This document shows, piece after piece, positions 25,749 through 35,983 of a DNA stretch of 64,000 bases. This DNA comes from Nitrosarchaeum sp. GTDB lineage: Archaea > Thermoproteota > Nitrososphaeria > Nitrososphaerales > Nitrosopumilaceae. The stretch covers positions 62,001 through 126,000 of the forward strand of contig BGOU01000010.1 of NCBI GenBank assembly GCA_003569705.1, in the 5' to 3' direction. The notes beneath the pieces were generated by a model. It did not search any database. It saw only the letters and a program-made list of their open reading frames with translations, and was not told where the DNA came from. The translations under genes were made by a program, and so were the position numbers. Numbering within the stretch: the first letter of the stretch is position 1; each line of letters starts with the position of its first letter.

Positions 25749-26750
25749 GTGCAAATAGGAATCTATGGTTCTGGTACAACAGACTCTGCGGCAAAGACAA
25801 TAAAAAAAATTTTAGATGATGCTGAAATTGAATCATTTGTAATTACTGCAAAATCAAAAGCAAAACAAGCTGATTGTATTTTGGTATTGGGTGGCGACAA
25901 GGGAGTTAGGAATTATTTTCATCGGCCTTTTGATTCTACATCGCCTGTTTTAGGAATAAGTGAGGGTGAATCCAGTGGGTTTTTAGCTCAAGTAGATCTT
26001 AGGGAATTTTCATCATATGTAAGAATACTGAAAAAACAAAATTACACCGTAGAGGAAGTTCCAAGACTAGGAGTGAAAATTGACGGAAAAAATGTATATC
26101 CTGTACTAAACGATGTTGCAGTATTCTCATCAAAGAGTGCAATGCTTATGGAGCATACACTACGTGTAAATGATGAGGAAGTATGGCACGATAACAGTGA
26201 TGGAATTATCGTATCTACACCGATTGGCTCTTCTGCATATTCAATGTCTGCCGGTGGACCTATGTTGTTTCAGGACTCGGGCGTATTTGAAATAATTTCA
26301 GTAAACTCTTTAGATATTACACGAAGGCCAATTATTGTATCAAATAAAAGTTCTATTCAAATTAGTGATATTTCAGCTAGACTACACTGTGAAGTTGTTC
26401 TTGATGGATTGGATAGATACAAAGTAAACAACATGGTAGAGTGTACACAGTTTTTGCCTCCTGCAAAAATAATCCGACTCAAAAAAGACTCTACTACAAT
26501 CTCTGCACTTGCAAAGAAGGTTCATCTAGCAGAAGAACTCCTTAGCATGCCTCCAAGCTCTAAATTATTACTAAAAACATTAGAGTATGAAGGAGCACTT
26601 ACACAAAAAGATCTTGCAAACAAGACTTTACTTCCAGCTAGAACCGTTAGATTGGCCCTTAGTCATTTGCTAAAAAAAGGCTATGTTAAAAAGAAAGTCT
26701 CAATCAGAGATGCACGTCAAAAAATTTATGAGATATCAAATATAGAATAA
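25749..26750 (+). CDS. nadK: NAD kinase with C-terminal winged-helix domain
   Basis: Residues 1-255 form an NAD kinase: LVLGGDKG (46-53, the GGDG motif with K for G), NDVAV, and DGIIVSTPIGSSAYSMSAGG, which binds NAD. It would make NADP from NAD. Residues 265-333 add a DNA-binding-like winged helix (GALTQKDLANKTLLPARTVRLALSHL, then a KKGYVKKK wing), an unusual fusion that suggests feedback on gene expression. The GTG start has a CTTTTATTG box 27 nt upstream. Confidence 0.85.
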   Translation: MQIGIYGSGTTDSAAKTIKKILDDAEIESFVITAKSKAKQADCILVLGGDKGVRNYFHRPFDSTSPVLGISEGESSGFLAQVDLREFSSYVRILKKQNYTVEEVPRLGVKIDGKNVYPVLNDVAVFSSKSAMLMEHTLRVNDEEVWHDNSDGIIVSTPIGSSAYSMSAGGPMLFQDSGVFEIISVNSLDITRRPIIVSNKSSIQISDISARLHCEVVLDGLDRYKVNNMVECTQFLPPAKIIRLKKDSTTISALAKKVHLAEELLSMPPSSKLLLKTLEYEGALTQKDLANKTLLPARTVRLALSHLLKKGYVKKKVSIRDARQKIYEISNIE

Positions 26751-26772
26751 ATTTTTTTAGTATTGTAAAATA

Positions 26773-26943
26773 TTATGATAATTTTTTGGTATGTGTTGCA
26801 TCATCGTTACATGACTCTTTGATCCTTTCTTGTAAATCTGATTCATAGCAAGCATTAGAACAAAAATTCTTTACTCCTTCATGGTATTCTTTTCCACACT
26901 TTGTACATCTTGTCAATTTTACATGCATATGTTTTTGGTTCAT
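26773..26943 (-). CDS. Zinc-finger peptide
   Basis: The conserved part reads TRCTKCGKEYHEG, then FCSNACYESD, giving CxxC and C-x3-C ligands, like MYND/TRASH-type small zinc proteins. ATG 26943 gives 56 residues; a longer in-frame start at 26988 would add an unlikely hydrophobic stretch. It converges on the NAD kinase gene. The function is unknown. Confidence 0.65.
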   Translation of the reverse strand: MNQKHMHVKLTRCTKCGKEYHEGVKNFCSNACYESDLQERIKESCNDDATHTKKLS

Positions 26944-27034
26944 TAATAGTATTGTTATTGTTTCATTTATTTTTCTTGTAATTCCCACAATTGAGACATT
27001 CTAAACTTTGATTAATTTCAAGAAATGTGTTCTT

Positions 27035-28636
27035 CTATTTTTGAGATGCAGCTTTTACAAATGCCTCAAATGCCTGCTCTGGATATCCAGGCCTACTGTT
27101 AAACTCTGGGTGAAACTGCACCCCAAGATAGAATTTATGAGATGGAATCTCTAGCATCTCCATTCTCTTACCCCCGTCACTTTCAGCTGAAAATATCAGT
27201 CCATTTTTCTCAAATTCTGGAATGTATTTTTTATTGATCTCGTATCTATGCCTGTGTCTTTTGCTAATTGTGTTTGCATTGTAGATTTTGTGCGATATTG
27301 TATTTGGTTTAATTTGAATGTCATTTGCGCCAAGCCTTAATGATCCTCCCATATCTGATATGTTTTTTTGTTCTGGGAGCAAATCTACAATTGGATTTTT
27401 AGCATCTGGTTTTATTTCAGTAGAGTTTGCATCTTCTAACTTCAAAACATTTCTTCCAAATGCAATAGCTGCTAGTTGAAATCCAAAACATATGCCGAGG
27501 TATGGTATGTTTTTCTCTCTTGCATAGTTTGCAGTTTTTATGATTCCTTCTGAACCCCTTGTTCCAAATCCACCCGGAACTAGTATGCCATCATATTTTG
27601 ATAAAGTGGTATAATCTGCAATTGTTTCTGAATCAATCCAATCAATTTCTACTGATTTTCCTAACTTTGCACCTGCGTGTTTTAGCGCATGATTAACACT
27701 GACATAACTATCTGCAAGTGTGACATATTTTCCAACCATTGCAATTCTTACTTTCTGGTCTTCATGATTTGTCATTGATTCTGCAATGTTATTCCATTTA
27801 TCCCAATTTGCAGATGCATTTACCATTCCTACTTTTCCAAATTTTGTAAATAATGAATCCATTATTCCCTGCTCATACAATATTTGTGGTATTTGAAAAA
27901 TTGATTTTACATCATGACATGATAGTACGTCATTTGCAGTTACATTGGTAAATAATGCAATTTTTTTCTTTGTCTTTTCTTCTAGTGGTGTTGTACATCT
28001 TACTGCCAAAAAATCTGGCTGAATGCCTATCCTTCTTAATTCCTGTGCACTGTGTTGTGTGGGTTTTGTCTTTTGCTCACCTACTACATCCAATGACGGT
28101 GCAAGTGTCACATGGACAAAAATTACATTCTGCGGCCCTTCTTCTACTCTCATTTGTCTTAGAGCCTCTAAAAATGGCAGTGACTCTATGTCCCCTACAG
28201 TGCCGCCACATTCTACAATCAAAAAGTCTAGTTTTTCTTCTTCGGCAATTTTTCTAATTCTATTTTTAATCTCATCTGTAATGTGCGGAATTATCTGAAC
28301 GCATGCCCCTAGATACTCTCCTTTTCTTTCTGCTTCAATTACTGCCGAGTATACCTGAGCAGTGGTAATATTGTGGCTTTTTGGAATGTTCTGATTTAGG
28401 AATCTCTCATAGTTTCCAATATCCATATCACATTCACCACCGTCGTCTGTTACAAAGACCTCCCCATGAGCAACTGGATTCATGGTTCCTGCATCATAAT
28501 TCAGATAGGGATCTATTTTGATACAAGATACTTTTTGGCCTGCTAATTGTAATAATTTTGCAATTGATGACGTTGTTACACCTTTTCCAAGACCCGACAT
28601 TACCCCCCCTGTAACAAAAATAAGCTTCGTCTGCAC
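27035..28636 (-). CDS. pyrG: CTP synthase
   Basis: The 533-residue enzyme has the N-terminal amidoligase domain with P-loop [17 protein letters not shown] (10-26) and a class I glutaminase domain with GICFGFQ (nucleophile Cys) and the HPEF/E pair near the C-terminus. It converts UTP to CTP using glutamine. Length and domain order are standard. It is transcribed alone, with a 250-nt upstream region that contains an inverted repeat. Confidence 0.97.
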   Translation of the reverse strand: MQTKLIFVTGGVMSGLGKGVTTSSIAKLLQLAGQKVSCIKIDPYLNYDAGTMNPVAHGEVFVTDDGGECDMDIGNYERFLNQNIPKSHNITTAQVYSAVIEAERKGEYLGACVQIIPHITDEIKNRIRKIAEEEKLDFLIVECGGTVGDIESLPFLEALRQMRVEEGPQNVIFVHVTLAPSLDVVGEQKTKPTQHSAQELRRIGIQPDFLAVRCTTPLEEKTKKKIALFTNVTANDVLSCHDVKSIFQIPQILYEQGIMDSLFTKFGKVGMVNASANWDKWNNIAESMTNHEDQKVRIAMVGKYVTLADSYVSVNHALKHAGAKLGKSVEIDWIDSETIADYTTLSKYDGILVPGGFGTRGSEGIIKTANYAREKNIPYLGICFGFQLAAIAFGRNVLKLEDANSTEIKPDAKNPIVDLLPEQKNISDMGGSLRLGANDIQIKPNTISHKIYNANTISKRHRHRYEINKKYIPEFEKNGLIFSAESDGGKRMEMLEIPSHKFYLGVQFHPEFNSRPGYPEQAFEAFVKAASQK

Positions 28637-28819
28637 ATTAAGAAAACAAGTATCTGGTTTTTGTATGTTTTGCTGATCAGACGCAAATGATTAGATCTCT
28701 TATTTTGGTAAAGATCTTACATGCGTGTAAAATTCTTTATTTTTTTTAACAAGTGTTTGGAATTTTTAACGAGTGTTTTTTATTTATCAGCGCATATCTA
28801 TAATCTGAATACATCTAGA

Positions 28820-28876
28820 TAGTGGTCTTTACCTGAAATAGAGTTCCCCACTTCCCGTTGAAATAACAGACCACTA
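28820..28876. repeat. TAGTGGTCT inverted repeat, copy A
   Basis: TAGTGGTCT (28820-28828) and AGACCACTA (28868-28876) form a 9-bp stem with a 39-nt loop that itself contains two copies of TGAAATA. It begins 12 nt beyond the stop of the minus-strand C2H2 protein gene. A second element with the same arms lies at 52179-52210, also just past a minus-strand stop. Confidence 0.8.
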
Positions 28877-28888
28877 CTCTTTAACGAA

Positions 28889-29221
28889 TTAGAGTTTATC
28901 GCTAAATCTGGATCTGAATGCATCTACTCTACTCTGAGTTTTATATTCCTCTGGATGTGAGTCTCTTCGTGAGCGTTCCTCTAGTTTGTGCTTGTGCTCT
29001 TCTCTGGCATGATGCAGTCTGTCCTTTTCATGAATGAATTCTCTTTTGCATTGTTGGCAGATTACGATAGTTTTATGATGTTCGTGTCTGACGTGTTTTA
29101 CCAAATCATCATGGCTGTCAAATTTTGCATCACATTGTGTGCAGTCATTTTTTTTGTTATGGAAAAATCTCATTATTTGATCATCAAGGCATGTATATTT
29201 AAACTCAATATCTGTTATCAA
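28889..29221 (-). CDS. Two-finger C2H2 zinc protein
   Basis: The 110-residue protein has two eukaryote-like C2H2 fingers: CTQCDAKFDSHDDLVKHVRH then EH (C-x2-C-x12-H-x4-H), and CQQCKREF...HHAREEH. A basic helical tail follows. Such tandem fingers could bind DNA or RNA. ATG at about residue 17 (MRFFHNKK) is an alternative start. It is one of several C2H2-type small proteins in the window (see 58644-58775). Confidence 0.8.
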   Translation of the reverse strand: MITDIEFKYTCLDDQIMRFFHNKKNDCTQCDAKFDSHDDLVKHVRHEHHKTIVICQQCKREFIHEKDRLHHAREEHKHKLEERSRRDSHPEEYKTQSRVDAFRSRFSDKL

Positions 29222-29328
29222 TTCTGAAATTTTGATTTGATCATTGATTTTATGTAAAATGATTTTGTATGCCTACTCAAAGTTTACATTGTTATTCAAT
29301 AATATTATGATTTTTTGGAATTAATTTA

Positions 29329-29442
29329 TGATGGTAGAGTCAAAGTCCTGTAGCCACGAATATGCTCCCAATGGAACATTATCGTGTCGAAAATGCGGCA
29401 AAGTTCGTTACTGACTCGTTGAATTTTTTAATTTACTCTTAG
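29329..29442 (+). CDS. 37-residue zinc-knuckle peptide
   Basis: A short frame with two adjacent ATGs encodes SCSHEY...LSCRKCGKF, giving C-x-H and CxxC ligands. Similar small ribbons are common in Thaumarchaeota. It ends 2 nt before the convergent trpA stop. No promoter box stands out, so support is mainly the metal motif. Confidence 0.45.
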
Positions 29443-29444
29443 AT

Positions 29445-30248
29445 TTACGTTTGAATGGTTTGTCTTTTGAGGCTTTTTGTAAATCTTGCAATACTTGATT
29501 CTAGTTTGTTCTGAGGTGTTTTTTCAATTAGTTTCAAAAATGCACTGCCTACAATTACTGCATCAGCTCCTGCCTTGATGTATTTTTTAACATCATCAGG
29601 AGTTGAAACCCCAAATCCCACACCAACTGGAATCTTTCCCTTGGTTATTTTTTTAACCTCTTTGATTGCCTTTAGAGTATAATTTTGGATTCCCGTTTTT
29701 ACTCCAGTGGTGCCATACACTGCAACTAAATATAAAAATCCCGAGGATGATTCTGCAATTTTTTCTATCCTTGATTTTATTGTGTTTGGTGATATCAAAA
29801 ATATTGTGTCTGCATTGTTTTTTGCAGATGCGATGTAGTCTTTTGATTCTTCAATGGACATATCTGGAAGAATGAATCCGTCAATTCCTGCATTTTTAGC
29901 CTCAATAATAAATTTTGAATATCCTTTATGATACAAAATATTGGTATAAGTCATTAGAACTAGCGGTATGTCTGTTTCTTTTCTGATCTTTTTTACAATA
30001 CTAAAAAATCGATTAATTTTAGTTCCATTATCTAAAGAAACAGTGCTGGCATTTTGAATTACAGGACCATCTGCTAGAGGATCTGAAAATGGAAATCCTA
30101 ATTCTATAATGTCTGCACCGCCTTTGACCAGTCCTCTAACCGCAGATATCGTCGCATTCTCGTTTGGATATCCGACCATAATGTATGCGATTAATGCCTT
30201 TTCTTTTTTTGCATACAGTTCTGCAAATTTTTCTTTAATTCTTGACAT
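29445..30248 (-). CDS. trpA: Tryptophan synthase alpha chain
   Basis: The 267-residue TIM barrel has the TrpA signature [20 protein letters not shown] (about 38-57, catalytic Glu) and the later GFILPDM (catalytic Asp region) and VGSAF phosphate loop. It cleaves indole-3-glycerol phosphate to indole, which is passed to TrpB. It is the last gene of the trp operon and overlaps trpB by 14 nt. Confidence 0.97.
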   Translation of the reverse strand: MSRIKEKFAELYAKKEKALIAYIMVGYPNENATISAVRGLVKGGADIIELGFPFSDPLADGPVIQNASTVSLDNGTKINRFFSIVKKIRKETDIPLVLMTYTNILYHKGYSKFIIEAKNAGIDGFILPDMSIEESKDYIASAKNNADTIFLISPNTIKSRIEKIAESSSGFLYLVAVYGTTGVKTGIQNYTLKAIKEVKKITKGKIPVGVGFGVSTPDDVKKYIKAGADAVIVGSAFLKLIEKTPQNKLESSIARFTKSLKRQTIQT

Positions 30249-31425
30249 GTTTGCTCAGATACCTTTGTACTTCTTCTACGTCCTTGTCCCCTCTTCCTGA
30301 AAGTGTAACTACGATTGATTCTGATTTTTTACTCTTTTTTGCAACCTTCATTGCTTCAGCTATTGCATGAGATGACTCTAAAGCTGGAATGATTCCTTCA
30401 GTTCTTGTTAACATCAAAAATGCATCAATTACTTCAGCATCTGTTGCAGAGTGATACTTTACTCGTTTAGTATCTTTTAGATAAGAGTGCTCTGGACCGA
30501 CACCCGGATAATCCAATCCTGCTGAAATACTATGTGTTTCTGTAATTTGCCCTTCATCATCTTGCAATAGATATGTCATCATTCCATGAAGCACACCTTT
30601 GCTGCCAGCTGATAATGTTGCAGAGTGGTATTTTGATTTTAATCCTTTACCTGCAGCTTCAACTCCAATGATCTCTGTATTTGTATCTAATAGTGGATAA
30701 AATGTTCCAATTGCATTTGATCCTCCACCAACACATGCAATTACGATATCTGGTGTTTTATTTGATAACTTTTTCATCTGTACTTTAATTTCTTCACCTA
30801 TGACACTTTGAAAGTCCCTTACCATCACTGGATATGGATGAGGACCTACTGCAGAACCTAGTAAATAATATGTAGATTCTACATTTGTAATCCAATCTCT
30901 GATTGCTTCATTTATTGCATCTTTGAGAGTTTTAGAGCCTGACTTTACTGGATGAACTTTAGCACCAAGCATGTTCATTCTGTATACATTTAGCTTTTGT
31001 CGTATTGTATCTTTGTAGCCCATGTATACTTCGGATTTCATTCCCAAAACAGCACACGCCATTGCAGTAGCTACTCCATGTTGACCTGCACCTGTTTCAG
31101 CAATGATTCTTTTTTTATTCATTTTTTTTGCAAGTAGTGCTTGACCTAACGTGTTGTTTATTTTGTGAGCTCCACCATGTAAGAGGTCTTCCCTTTTTAG
31201 ATAAATTTTAGCACCACCACATTTTTCGGATAAATTTTTTGCATAGTATAATGGAGTTGGTCTTCCTGCATATTGTTTGAGATAATAATCTAATTCTTTT
31301 TTGAAATTTTTATCATCTTTGAATTTAAGATAGTTCTCTTCTAATTCCTCAATTGCGGGAACCAATGTCTCTGGAATATACTTGCCACCAAAATCTCCAA
31401 ATTTCCCATCTTTAGGATACTTCAA
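30235..31425 (-). CDS. trpB: Tryptophan synthase beta chain
   Basis: The 396-residue PLP enzyme shows [15 protein letters not shown] (about 78-92) with the PLP lysine, [21 protein letters not shown] and the C-terminal SGRGDKD. It joins indole and serine. The form next to trpA, with its N-terminal [10 protein letters not shown], is the TrpB1 type that pairs with TrpA. It overlaps trpC by 4 nt. Confidence 0.97.
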   Translation of the reverse strand: MKYPKDGKFGDFGGKYIPETLVPAIEELEENYLKFKDDKNFKKELDYYLKQYAGRPTPLYYAKNLSEKCGGAKIYLKREDLLHGGAHKINNTLGQALLAKKMNKKRIIAETGAGQHGVATAMACAVLGMKSEVYMGYKDTIRQKLNVYRMNMLGAKVHPVKSGSKTLKDAINEAIRDWITNVESTYYLLGSAVGPHPYPVMVRDFQSVIGEEIKVQMKKLSNKTPDIVIACVGGGSNAIGTFYPLLDTNTEIIGVEAAGKGLKSKYHSATLSAGSKGVLHGMMTYLLQDDEGQITETHSISAGLDYPGVGPEHSYLKDTKRVKYHSATDAEVIDAFLMLTRTEGIIPALESSHAIAEAMKVAKKSKKSESIVVTLSGRGDKDVEEVQRYLSKHVKN

Positions 31426-32198
31426 TATGCATTCACCAATTTTCTGACATGTTCTTCGATATTATCGCTTTTCATTATGCTAGATCCTATTAGGAATGCA
31501 TCTGCTCCGCATTTTTTTAGGTATTGGATATCTGCTGGTATCTCAATCCCACTCTCTGACAGTATTGGTCTTGTTTTTTTGTATCCCTCAAGCACTCTTT
31601 CTGTAGTTTTAAGATCAATTTCCAGCGTGTCTAGGTTTCTGTTGTTAATTCCAATTAGATCAGATTCCGTTTTTAATGCATTTTGAAATTCTTGTTTTGT
31701 GTGTACCTCTAGTAGAATTTTCAGCCCTTTTTTGTGACCATATTTGATGAATTCATCAATATCTTTGAGAAATCCTTGATCAAATAATGACTGGATAACT
31801 AACATGTAATCTGCCCCGATTTTTTCAGCCGCGTCAATCTGTATAGTATCAATCATGATATCTTTCATTAATAATGGAACATCAACTGCTTGTCTTACCT
31901 GGATAAAGTATTCTGGTGAGCCATTAAACATGTGAGGCTGGGTGAGAATCGATAGCGCTTTGGAGCCTCCTGCAATCATTTGTTTTGCAATGCTAACCGG
32001 GTCTGATAATGTTCTAATCTTGCCCAAAGACGGGGATGAAAATTTTATCTCTGTAAGTAGCGTTGCATGATTGTTTGATTTTATTATTTGGATAAAATCT
32101 TTGCTTGATTTTTGCAATTTTACATCCACATCATACACTCCATCATCAATTGCAGTTTGTGAATTATTCACTAGTCGTCTTAGAATATTTTCAACCAT
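31422..32198 (-). CDS. trpC: Indole-3-glycerol phosphate synthase
   Basis: The 258-residue TIM barrel has [15 protein letters not shown] (catalytic Lys), [24 protein letters not shown] and SESGI, all typical of TrpC. It closes the indole ring from CdRP. No trpF (the enzyme just before it in the pathway) is fused or adjacent: the gene overlaps both trpD (1 nt) and trpB (4 nt). Confidence 0.96.
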   Translation of the reverse strand: MVENILRRLVNNSQTAIDDGVYDVDVKLQKSSKDFIQIIKSNNHATLLTEIKFSSPSLGKIRTLSDPVSIAKQMIAGGSKALSILTQPHMFNGSPEYFIQVRQAVDVPLLMKDIMIDTIQIDAAEKIGADYMLVIQSLFDQGFLKDIDEFIKYGHKKGLKILLEVHTKQEFQNALKTESDLIGINNRNLDTLEIDLKTTERVLEGYKKTRPILSESGIEIPADIQYLKKCGADAFLIGSSIMKSDNIEEHVRKLVNAY

Positions 32199-33238
32199 TA
32201 TACCATCTCCTTTAATTTTGAAATGTCTCCCGTATCTGCAACAAATCTTTCTAAGAGTTTGAATGCTTTTCCGTCTTTAATTGTATTTAATGCTAATTCT
32301 ACACCTTCTTCAAAATTATTTACAATGTTTGCAACAATTAATCCACCAGCTGCATTAAGAGCTGTCGTTTCTATCATGGCTTGATTTGAAGTATTATTTA
32401 ATACTCCGACAAATGCCTTTATCGCATCTTCTTTTGTTTTAATTTGAATGTCTTTTAGTGTTGACTTGTGCAACCCTACCACTTGAGGATCAATTGAATT
32501 CATCAATACTTTGTCATTTCTTAAAACACATACTCTGTTTGTTGCACTAGTAGAAAATTCATCCATGCCATCATCAGAGCGAACTGTCATGATGTTTTCT
32601 GCTCCGTTTCTTTTCAGTATTAATGGCAGTCTATCTAAAAACTCGATAGAAAAAACACCTATCATTTGATTTTTAACACAAGCTGGATTTGATAGTGGAC
32701 CTAAAAGATTGAATGCGGATCTTTTTCCTAATTGTTTTCTTGCATTTGAGACATGTCTCATTGCCGGATGAAATTTTTGCGCAAACATAAAACATATGTT
32801 GTGTTTTTGAAGTATGTCTGCAATTTTACCTGGCTCTGAGTTTAGATCATATCCAAAATATTCAAAAATATCCGCACTTCCAGAAACACCTGAACTAGAA
32901 CGATTGCCATGTTTTGCTACAATTCCACCAGCCGCCGTGACTACAAAAGAGGCAGCAGTGGATATGTTGAATGTTTGAAGATTATCTCCACCTGTACCGC
33001 ACATATCGATGATTCTTCCTTTGTTTTTAGGCTCTACTTTGAGTGCAAATTCCTGCATTTTATCAAGCATACCAAGCAGCTCATCATCCGTTTCGCCTTT
33101 TTCTGTTAGGCTGGATAGAAAATCTAAATTTTCTTTATCATTTGTTTTACCTGATAAAATCTCTGTCATTATGTGATTCATCTGATCATATGTGAGATCT
33201 GTTTTTTGTTGTAGTTTTGAAATTAAATCTGAAATCAT
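32198..33238 (-). CDS. trpD: Anthranilate phosphoribosyltransferase
   Basis: The 346-residue enzyme carries the PRPP-binding DMCGTGGDNLQTFN (about 78-91), KHGNRSSSG, and ARKQLGKRSAFNLLGPLSNP, the TrpD hallmark segments. It attaches a phosphoribosyl group to anthranilate. It overlaps trpG by 4 nt upstream and trpC by one base downstream. Confidence 0.97.
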   Translation of the reverse strand: MISDLISKLQQKTDLTYDQMNHIMTEILSGKTNDKENLDFLSSLTEKGETDDELLGMLDKMQEFALKVEPKNKGRIIDMCGTGGDNLQTFNISTAASFVVTAAGGIVAKHGNRSSSGVSGSADIFEYFGYDLNSEPGKIADILQKHNICFMFAQKFHPAMRHVSNARKQLGKRSAFNLLGPLSNPACVKNQMIGVFSIEFLDRLPLILKRNGAENIMTVRSDDGMDEFSTSATNRVCVLRNDKVLMNSIDPQVVGLHKSTLKDIQIKTKEDAIKAFVGVLNNTSNQAMIETTALNAAGGLIVANIVNNFEEGVELALNTIKDGKAFKLLERFVADTGDISKLKEMV

Positions 33239-33828
33239 TTTTTATTTTTCACCTGTTTTATGAAATTTGAGAGAATCTTTTTTCCATCTTCTGTCATGAT
33301 TGATTCTGGATGAAACTGTACCCCTTCTATTAGATAATCTCTGTGTCTTATTGCCATGACCTCTCCGTCATCATCTGCAATGGCTGTCACTTCCAATACA
33401 TCTGGAATTACTGTTTTATCTCCCACCAGTGAATGGTATCTTGTTGCTCTAAATGGATTCTTGACATCTTTGAATAATTCTGAATTTGTATGTTTTACTG
33501 GACTGGTCTTGCCATGTCTTACACAACCTGCATTTGTGACCTTACCGCCAAATGCCTCGATGATTCCCTGATGTCCCAAACACACTCCTAATATTGGTGT
33601 GGTAGGCCCCATGTCTTTGATTACATCGCTACATACTCCAAAATATTTTCTATCTGTTGGAGTTCCTGGACCCGGTGATATGATTATTGCATCATAGTTG
33701 TTTTGTTTTATTTGTTCCAGTGTTATCTTGTCATTTCTAATGACATCACAATCTACCCCCAATTCACCCAAATATTGAGCAATATTGTATACAAATGAAT
33801 CATAATTATCAATAATTAAAAATTTCAT
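33235..33828 (-). CDS. trpG: Anthranilate synthase glutaminase component
   Basis: The 197-residue class I glutamine amidotransferase has GVCLGHQG (nucleophile Cys) and the FHPESI histidine-glutamate pair. It supplies ammonia to TrpE. The ISPGPGTP loop is standard. The 4-nt overlap with trpE and trpD indicates coupled translation. Confidence 0.96.
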   Translation of the reverse strand: MKFLIIDNYDSFVYNIAQYLGELGVDCDVIRNDKITLEQIKQNNYDAIIISPGPGTPTDRKYFGVCSDVIKDMGPTTPILGVCLGHQGIIEAFGGKVTNAGCVRHGKTSPVKHTNSELFKDVKNPFRATRYHSLVGDKTVIPDVLEVTAIADDDGEVMAIRHRDYLIEGVQFHPESIMTEDGKKILSNFIKQVKNKK

Positions 33829-35174
33829 TTTGTTGATTCCCTCAGTGCTTGAAGCATTGCACCAGCTTTGTGTTCTGTTTCTTTGAATTCATTTTCTGCA
33901 ACAGAGTCTGAGACAATCCCTGCACCTGATTGTACAAATCCCTTGTTTCCATTGATGAATATGCTTCTAATCGCAATTGCAAAATCACAGCATCCGTTAA
34001 ATGAAAAATATCCAACTGCTCCCGCATATGGTCCTCTTGCCTCGGATTCTAATTCGTCAATTATCTCCATGGCTCTGACTTTTGGAGCCCCTGATACAGT
34101 TCCTGCTGGAAATACTGCCTTGAATGCATCAAACATGTCGTTTTCAGGCGCCAAATTGCCTACAACATGCGTTACTATGTGCTGCACATGACTAAATCGT
34201 TTGATCTGCATTAATTCTTCAGTGTGTACAGTTCCATACTTGCATACTCTACCTATGTCGTTTCTTCCCAAATCCACCAACATGGTGTGTTCTGCTAATT
34301 CTTTTTCATCATGAAGTAATTCATCCGCCAACTGCTTGTTTTTTTCCTCATCATCTGTAATTTTTCTAGTTCCTGCAATTGGAAATGTTTCTACTTTGTC
34401 ATTTGTGATTCTTACTAACATTTCAGGTGATGCCCCAATGATGGTTTTGTTATCTTGTTTTAAATGATACATGTATGGTGATGGATTTAGTCTTCGTAGT
34501 GTTTTGTATAGTGTTAGATTATCTCCATTTGTATCAAACGCAAATTTTCTAGATAATACCACTTGGAAAATATCTCCATCATGAATGTACTGTTTTGCCT
34601 TGTTTACAATGTTTGAGAATTTCTCTTGATTCATGTTTGGCGTCACTTCAGTTGCTGTGAAATCTTCAAATGCATCATTGCTCATTTTAAATTGTTCAAA
34701 TCTATTTTGATCATGATAAAAATAAAATAGTTTTTTGTGTAGGTTATCATATAATATGCCGTCATCATAAATCCCAAACTCCATTAACGGTTGTGGTGAA
34801 TCATGAGTGTCTGGAATATTTTCTACCAGTCTGATTGCATCATAGTTTACAACCCCCACTGCACCACCCAAATATCTGTAACTTTGATCTTTTGATTTTA
34901 CTAGTAATTTTTTCAACTCTTCAAATGGATCATTTGTTTGAATGATCTCAATTTTGTCGTCTCTTATGATCTCTACTTTGTCTGAATATCCTTTGAGAAT
35001 TATTTTAGGGTCAAATCCCATCACCGATGTTTCAGATAATATCTCTGGACCTGTTAGTGATTCAAAGAGAAATGAATGTGAATAGTTTCTAGAAATTTTA
35101 TTGTATATTTGAAATTGATTTTCAGTTAACTCTAGGGGTATTATTTTCGGTTGAGATTTTCCAAAGGTGTCCAC
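33825..35174 (-). CDS. trpE: Anthranilate synthase component I
   Basis: The 449-residue chorismate-binding enzyme shows FQVVLSRKFAF, IIGASPEMLVR, ETFPIAGTR, LVDLGRNDIGRV, GTVSGAPKVRAMEII and a C-terminal GAGIVSDS, the full TrpE set. It makes anthranilate from chorismate. It is the first gene of trpEGDCBA. The GTG start has an AT-rich box 22-34 nt upstream. The region between this gene and the divergent small zinc protein shows no obvious leader peptide or attenuator. Confidence 0.96.
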   Translation of the reverse strand: MDTFGKSQPKIIPLELTENQFQIYNKISRNYSHSFLFESLTGPEILSETSVMGFDPKIILKGYSDKVEIIRDDKIEIIQTNDPFEELKKLLVKSKDQSYRYLGGAVGVVNYDAIRLVENIPDTHDSPQPLMEFGIYDDGILYDNLHKKLFYFYHDQNRFEQFKMSNDAFEDFTATEVTPNMNQEKFSNIVNKAKQYIHDGDIFQVVLSRKFAFDTNGDNLTLYKTLRRLNPSPYMYHLKQDNKTIIGASPEMLVRITNDKVETFPIAGTRKITDDEEKNKQLADELLHDEKELAEHTMLVDLGRNDIGRVCKYGTVHTEELMQIKRFSHVQHIVTHVVGNLAPENDMFDAFKAVFPAGTVSGAPKVRAMEIIDELESEARGPYAGAVGYFSFNGCCDFAIAIRSIFINGNKGFVQSGAGIVSDSVAENEFKETEHKAGAMLQALRESTK

Positions 35175-35195
35175 CCATAGACAAAATTTTACTCG

Positions 35196-35208
35196 TTTAT
35201 TATTTAAA
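35196..35208 (-). promoter_or_regulatory. Putative TATA box of the trp operon
   Basis: Read on the minus strand, a TTTAAATAATAAA stretch lies centred about 28 nt before the trpE GTG start. This is the spacing expected for a leaderless archaeal message. No regulator site can be assigned. Confidence 0.5.
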
Positions 35209-35320
35209 TTGTTAAGTGGTGATTTGATACGTTTTTTCTCTTACGTGCCTATAATTCCTACAACCTTCTATTACGGTATGGTACGGTACCTTTATATGAT
35301 AATTGATCGCATATTATGTG

Positions 35321-35512
35321 ATGATGTCCAGGACAAAATCAACACTGATACAAGATATTTATTTCAAAAAAACATCCGAAATAAAATCAAGTGTTTCTGA
35401 AGTCGAATGTTATATTTGTGGCAAAGGTCTACAAGACGGATATCGTATAACTGCCAAGACACTACCAAATGGAATGGCTCTGTTTTGTCATGTGCATTAT
35501 TTATTGCAATAA
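35321..35512 (+). CDS. 63-residue zinc-binding protein
   Basis: The C-terminal half holds CYICGKGLQDGYRITAK and FCHVHYL, giving CxxC and CxxH ligands separated by about 25 residues, a small treble-clef-like layout seen in other thaumarchaeal proteins. TTTATATG at 35291-35298 lies about 26 nt before ATG 35321, which decides the start over an earlier in-frame one. Divergent from the trp operon. Confidence 0.7.
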   Translation: MMSRTKSTLIQDIYFKKTSEIKSSVSEVECYICGKGLQDGYRITAKTLPNGMALFCHVHYLLQ

Positions 35513-35599
35513 TGTTTTGACTGTTTTTGCTTTACCTTTATTGATTCAAATCTAGTTCTGTGCAAGGAATTTCATATAGTAGTTTGTTCAAGACCATAT

Positions 35600-35680
35600 A
35601 TGTCTAGAAATGGTTTGTTGATAATCCTTGGCGGCATTTTGTTAATTGTCATGGGGTTAAAACTAATGGGTGCTTTCTAA
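35600..35680 (+). CDS. 26-residue single-helix membrane peptide
   Basis: The frame encodes a short polar start and one hydrophobic helix (GLLIILGGILLIVMGLKLMG). A TTTCATATAG box lies about 27 nt upstream of the ATG. It converges on the next gene with 5 nt between the stops. Single-helix micropeptides often modulate membrane complexes, but there is no evidence for a target here. Confidence 0.5.
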   Translation: MSRNGLLIILGGILLIVMGLKLMGAF

Positions 35681-35685
35681 TGATA

Positions 35686-35871
35686 TTATCTTAGGGAATT
35701 TGAATTTTTTTTGCAAAATTCACAAATCAATGAATTTGTTTTACGTCCACACGCTATGCACTGATTTGTCTTTCCCAAATATCCTGTATTTTTTGGGCTT
35801 TTCATTAATTTTATTATGATAAATACAATAACTGATGCAATTCCGACTGCAATGATAATTCCGAGTGCCAT
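35686..35871 (-). CDS. Membrane-anchored zinc-ribbon protein
   Basis: The 61-residue product has one N-terminal membrane helix (residues 3-23) and a zinc ribbon CIACGRKTNSLICEFC (two CxxC pairs). The ribbon faces the cytoplasm if the basic linker follows the positive-inside rule. The function is unknown. Confidence 0.7.
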   Translation of the reverse strand: MALGIIIAVGIASVIVFIIIKLMKSPKNTGYLGKTNQCIACGRKTNSLICEFCKKNSNSLR

Positions 35872-35983
35872 TGATCTTTGTATATTTTATTACTATTCAA
35901 ACCTTATCAATTCTTCAAAACAAGGAAAACAAAAGATATTGAATTATTTTAGGATACTTGATAAAGTAAATTTTTAAAAATAT

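Noticed and set aside
27955-28298. Plus-strand frames opposite pyrG
   Set aside because: They are antisense to a highly conserved enzyme and show no domain.
35175-35320. trp leader peptide or tryptophan riboswitch/attenuator
   Set aside because: No short frame with tandem Trp codons and no terminator/antiterminator pairing was seen upstream of trpE; the message looks leaderless.
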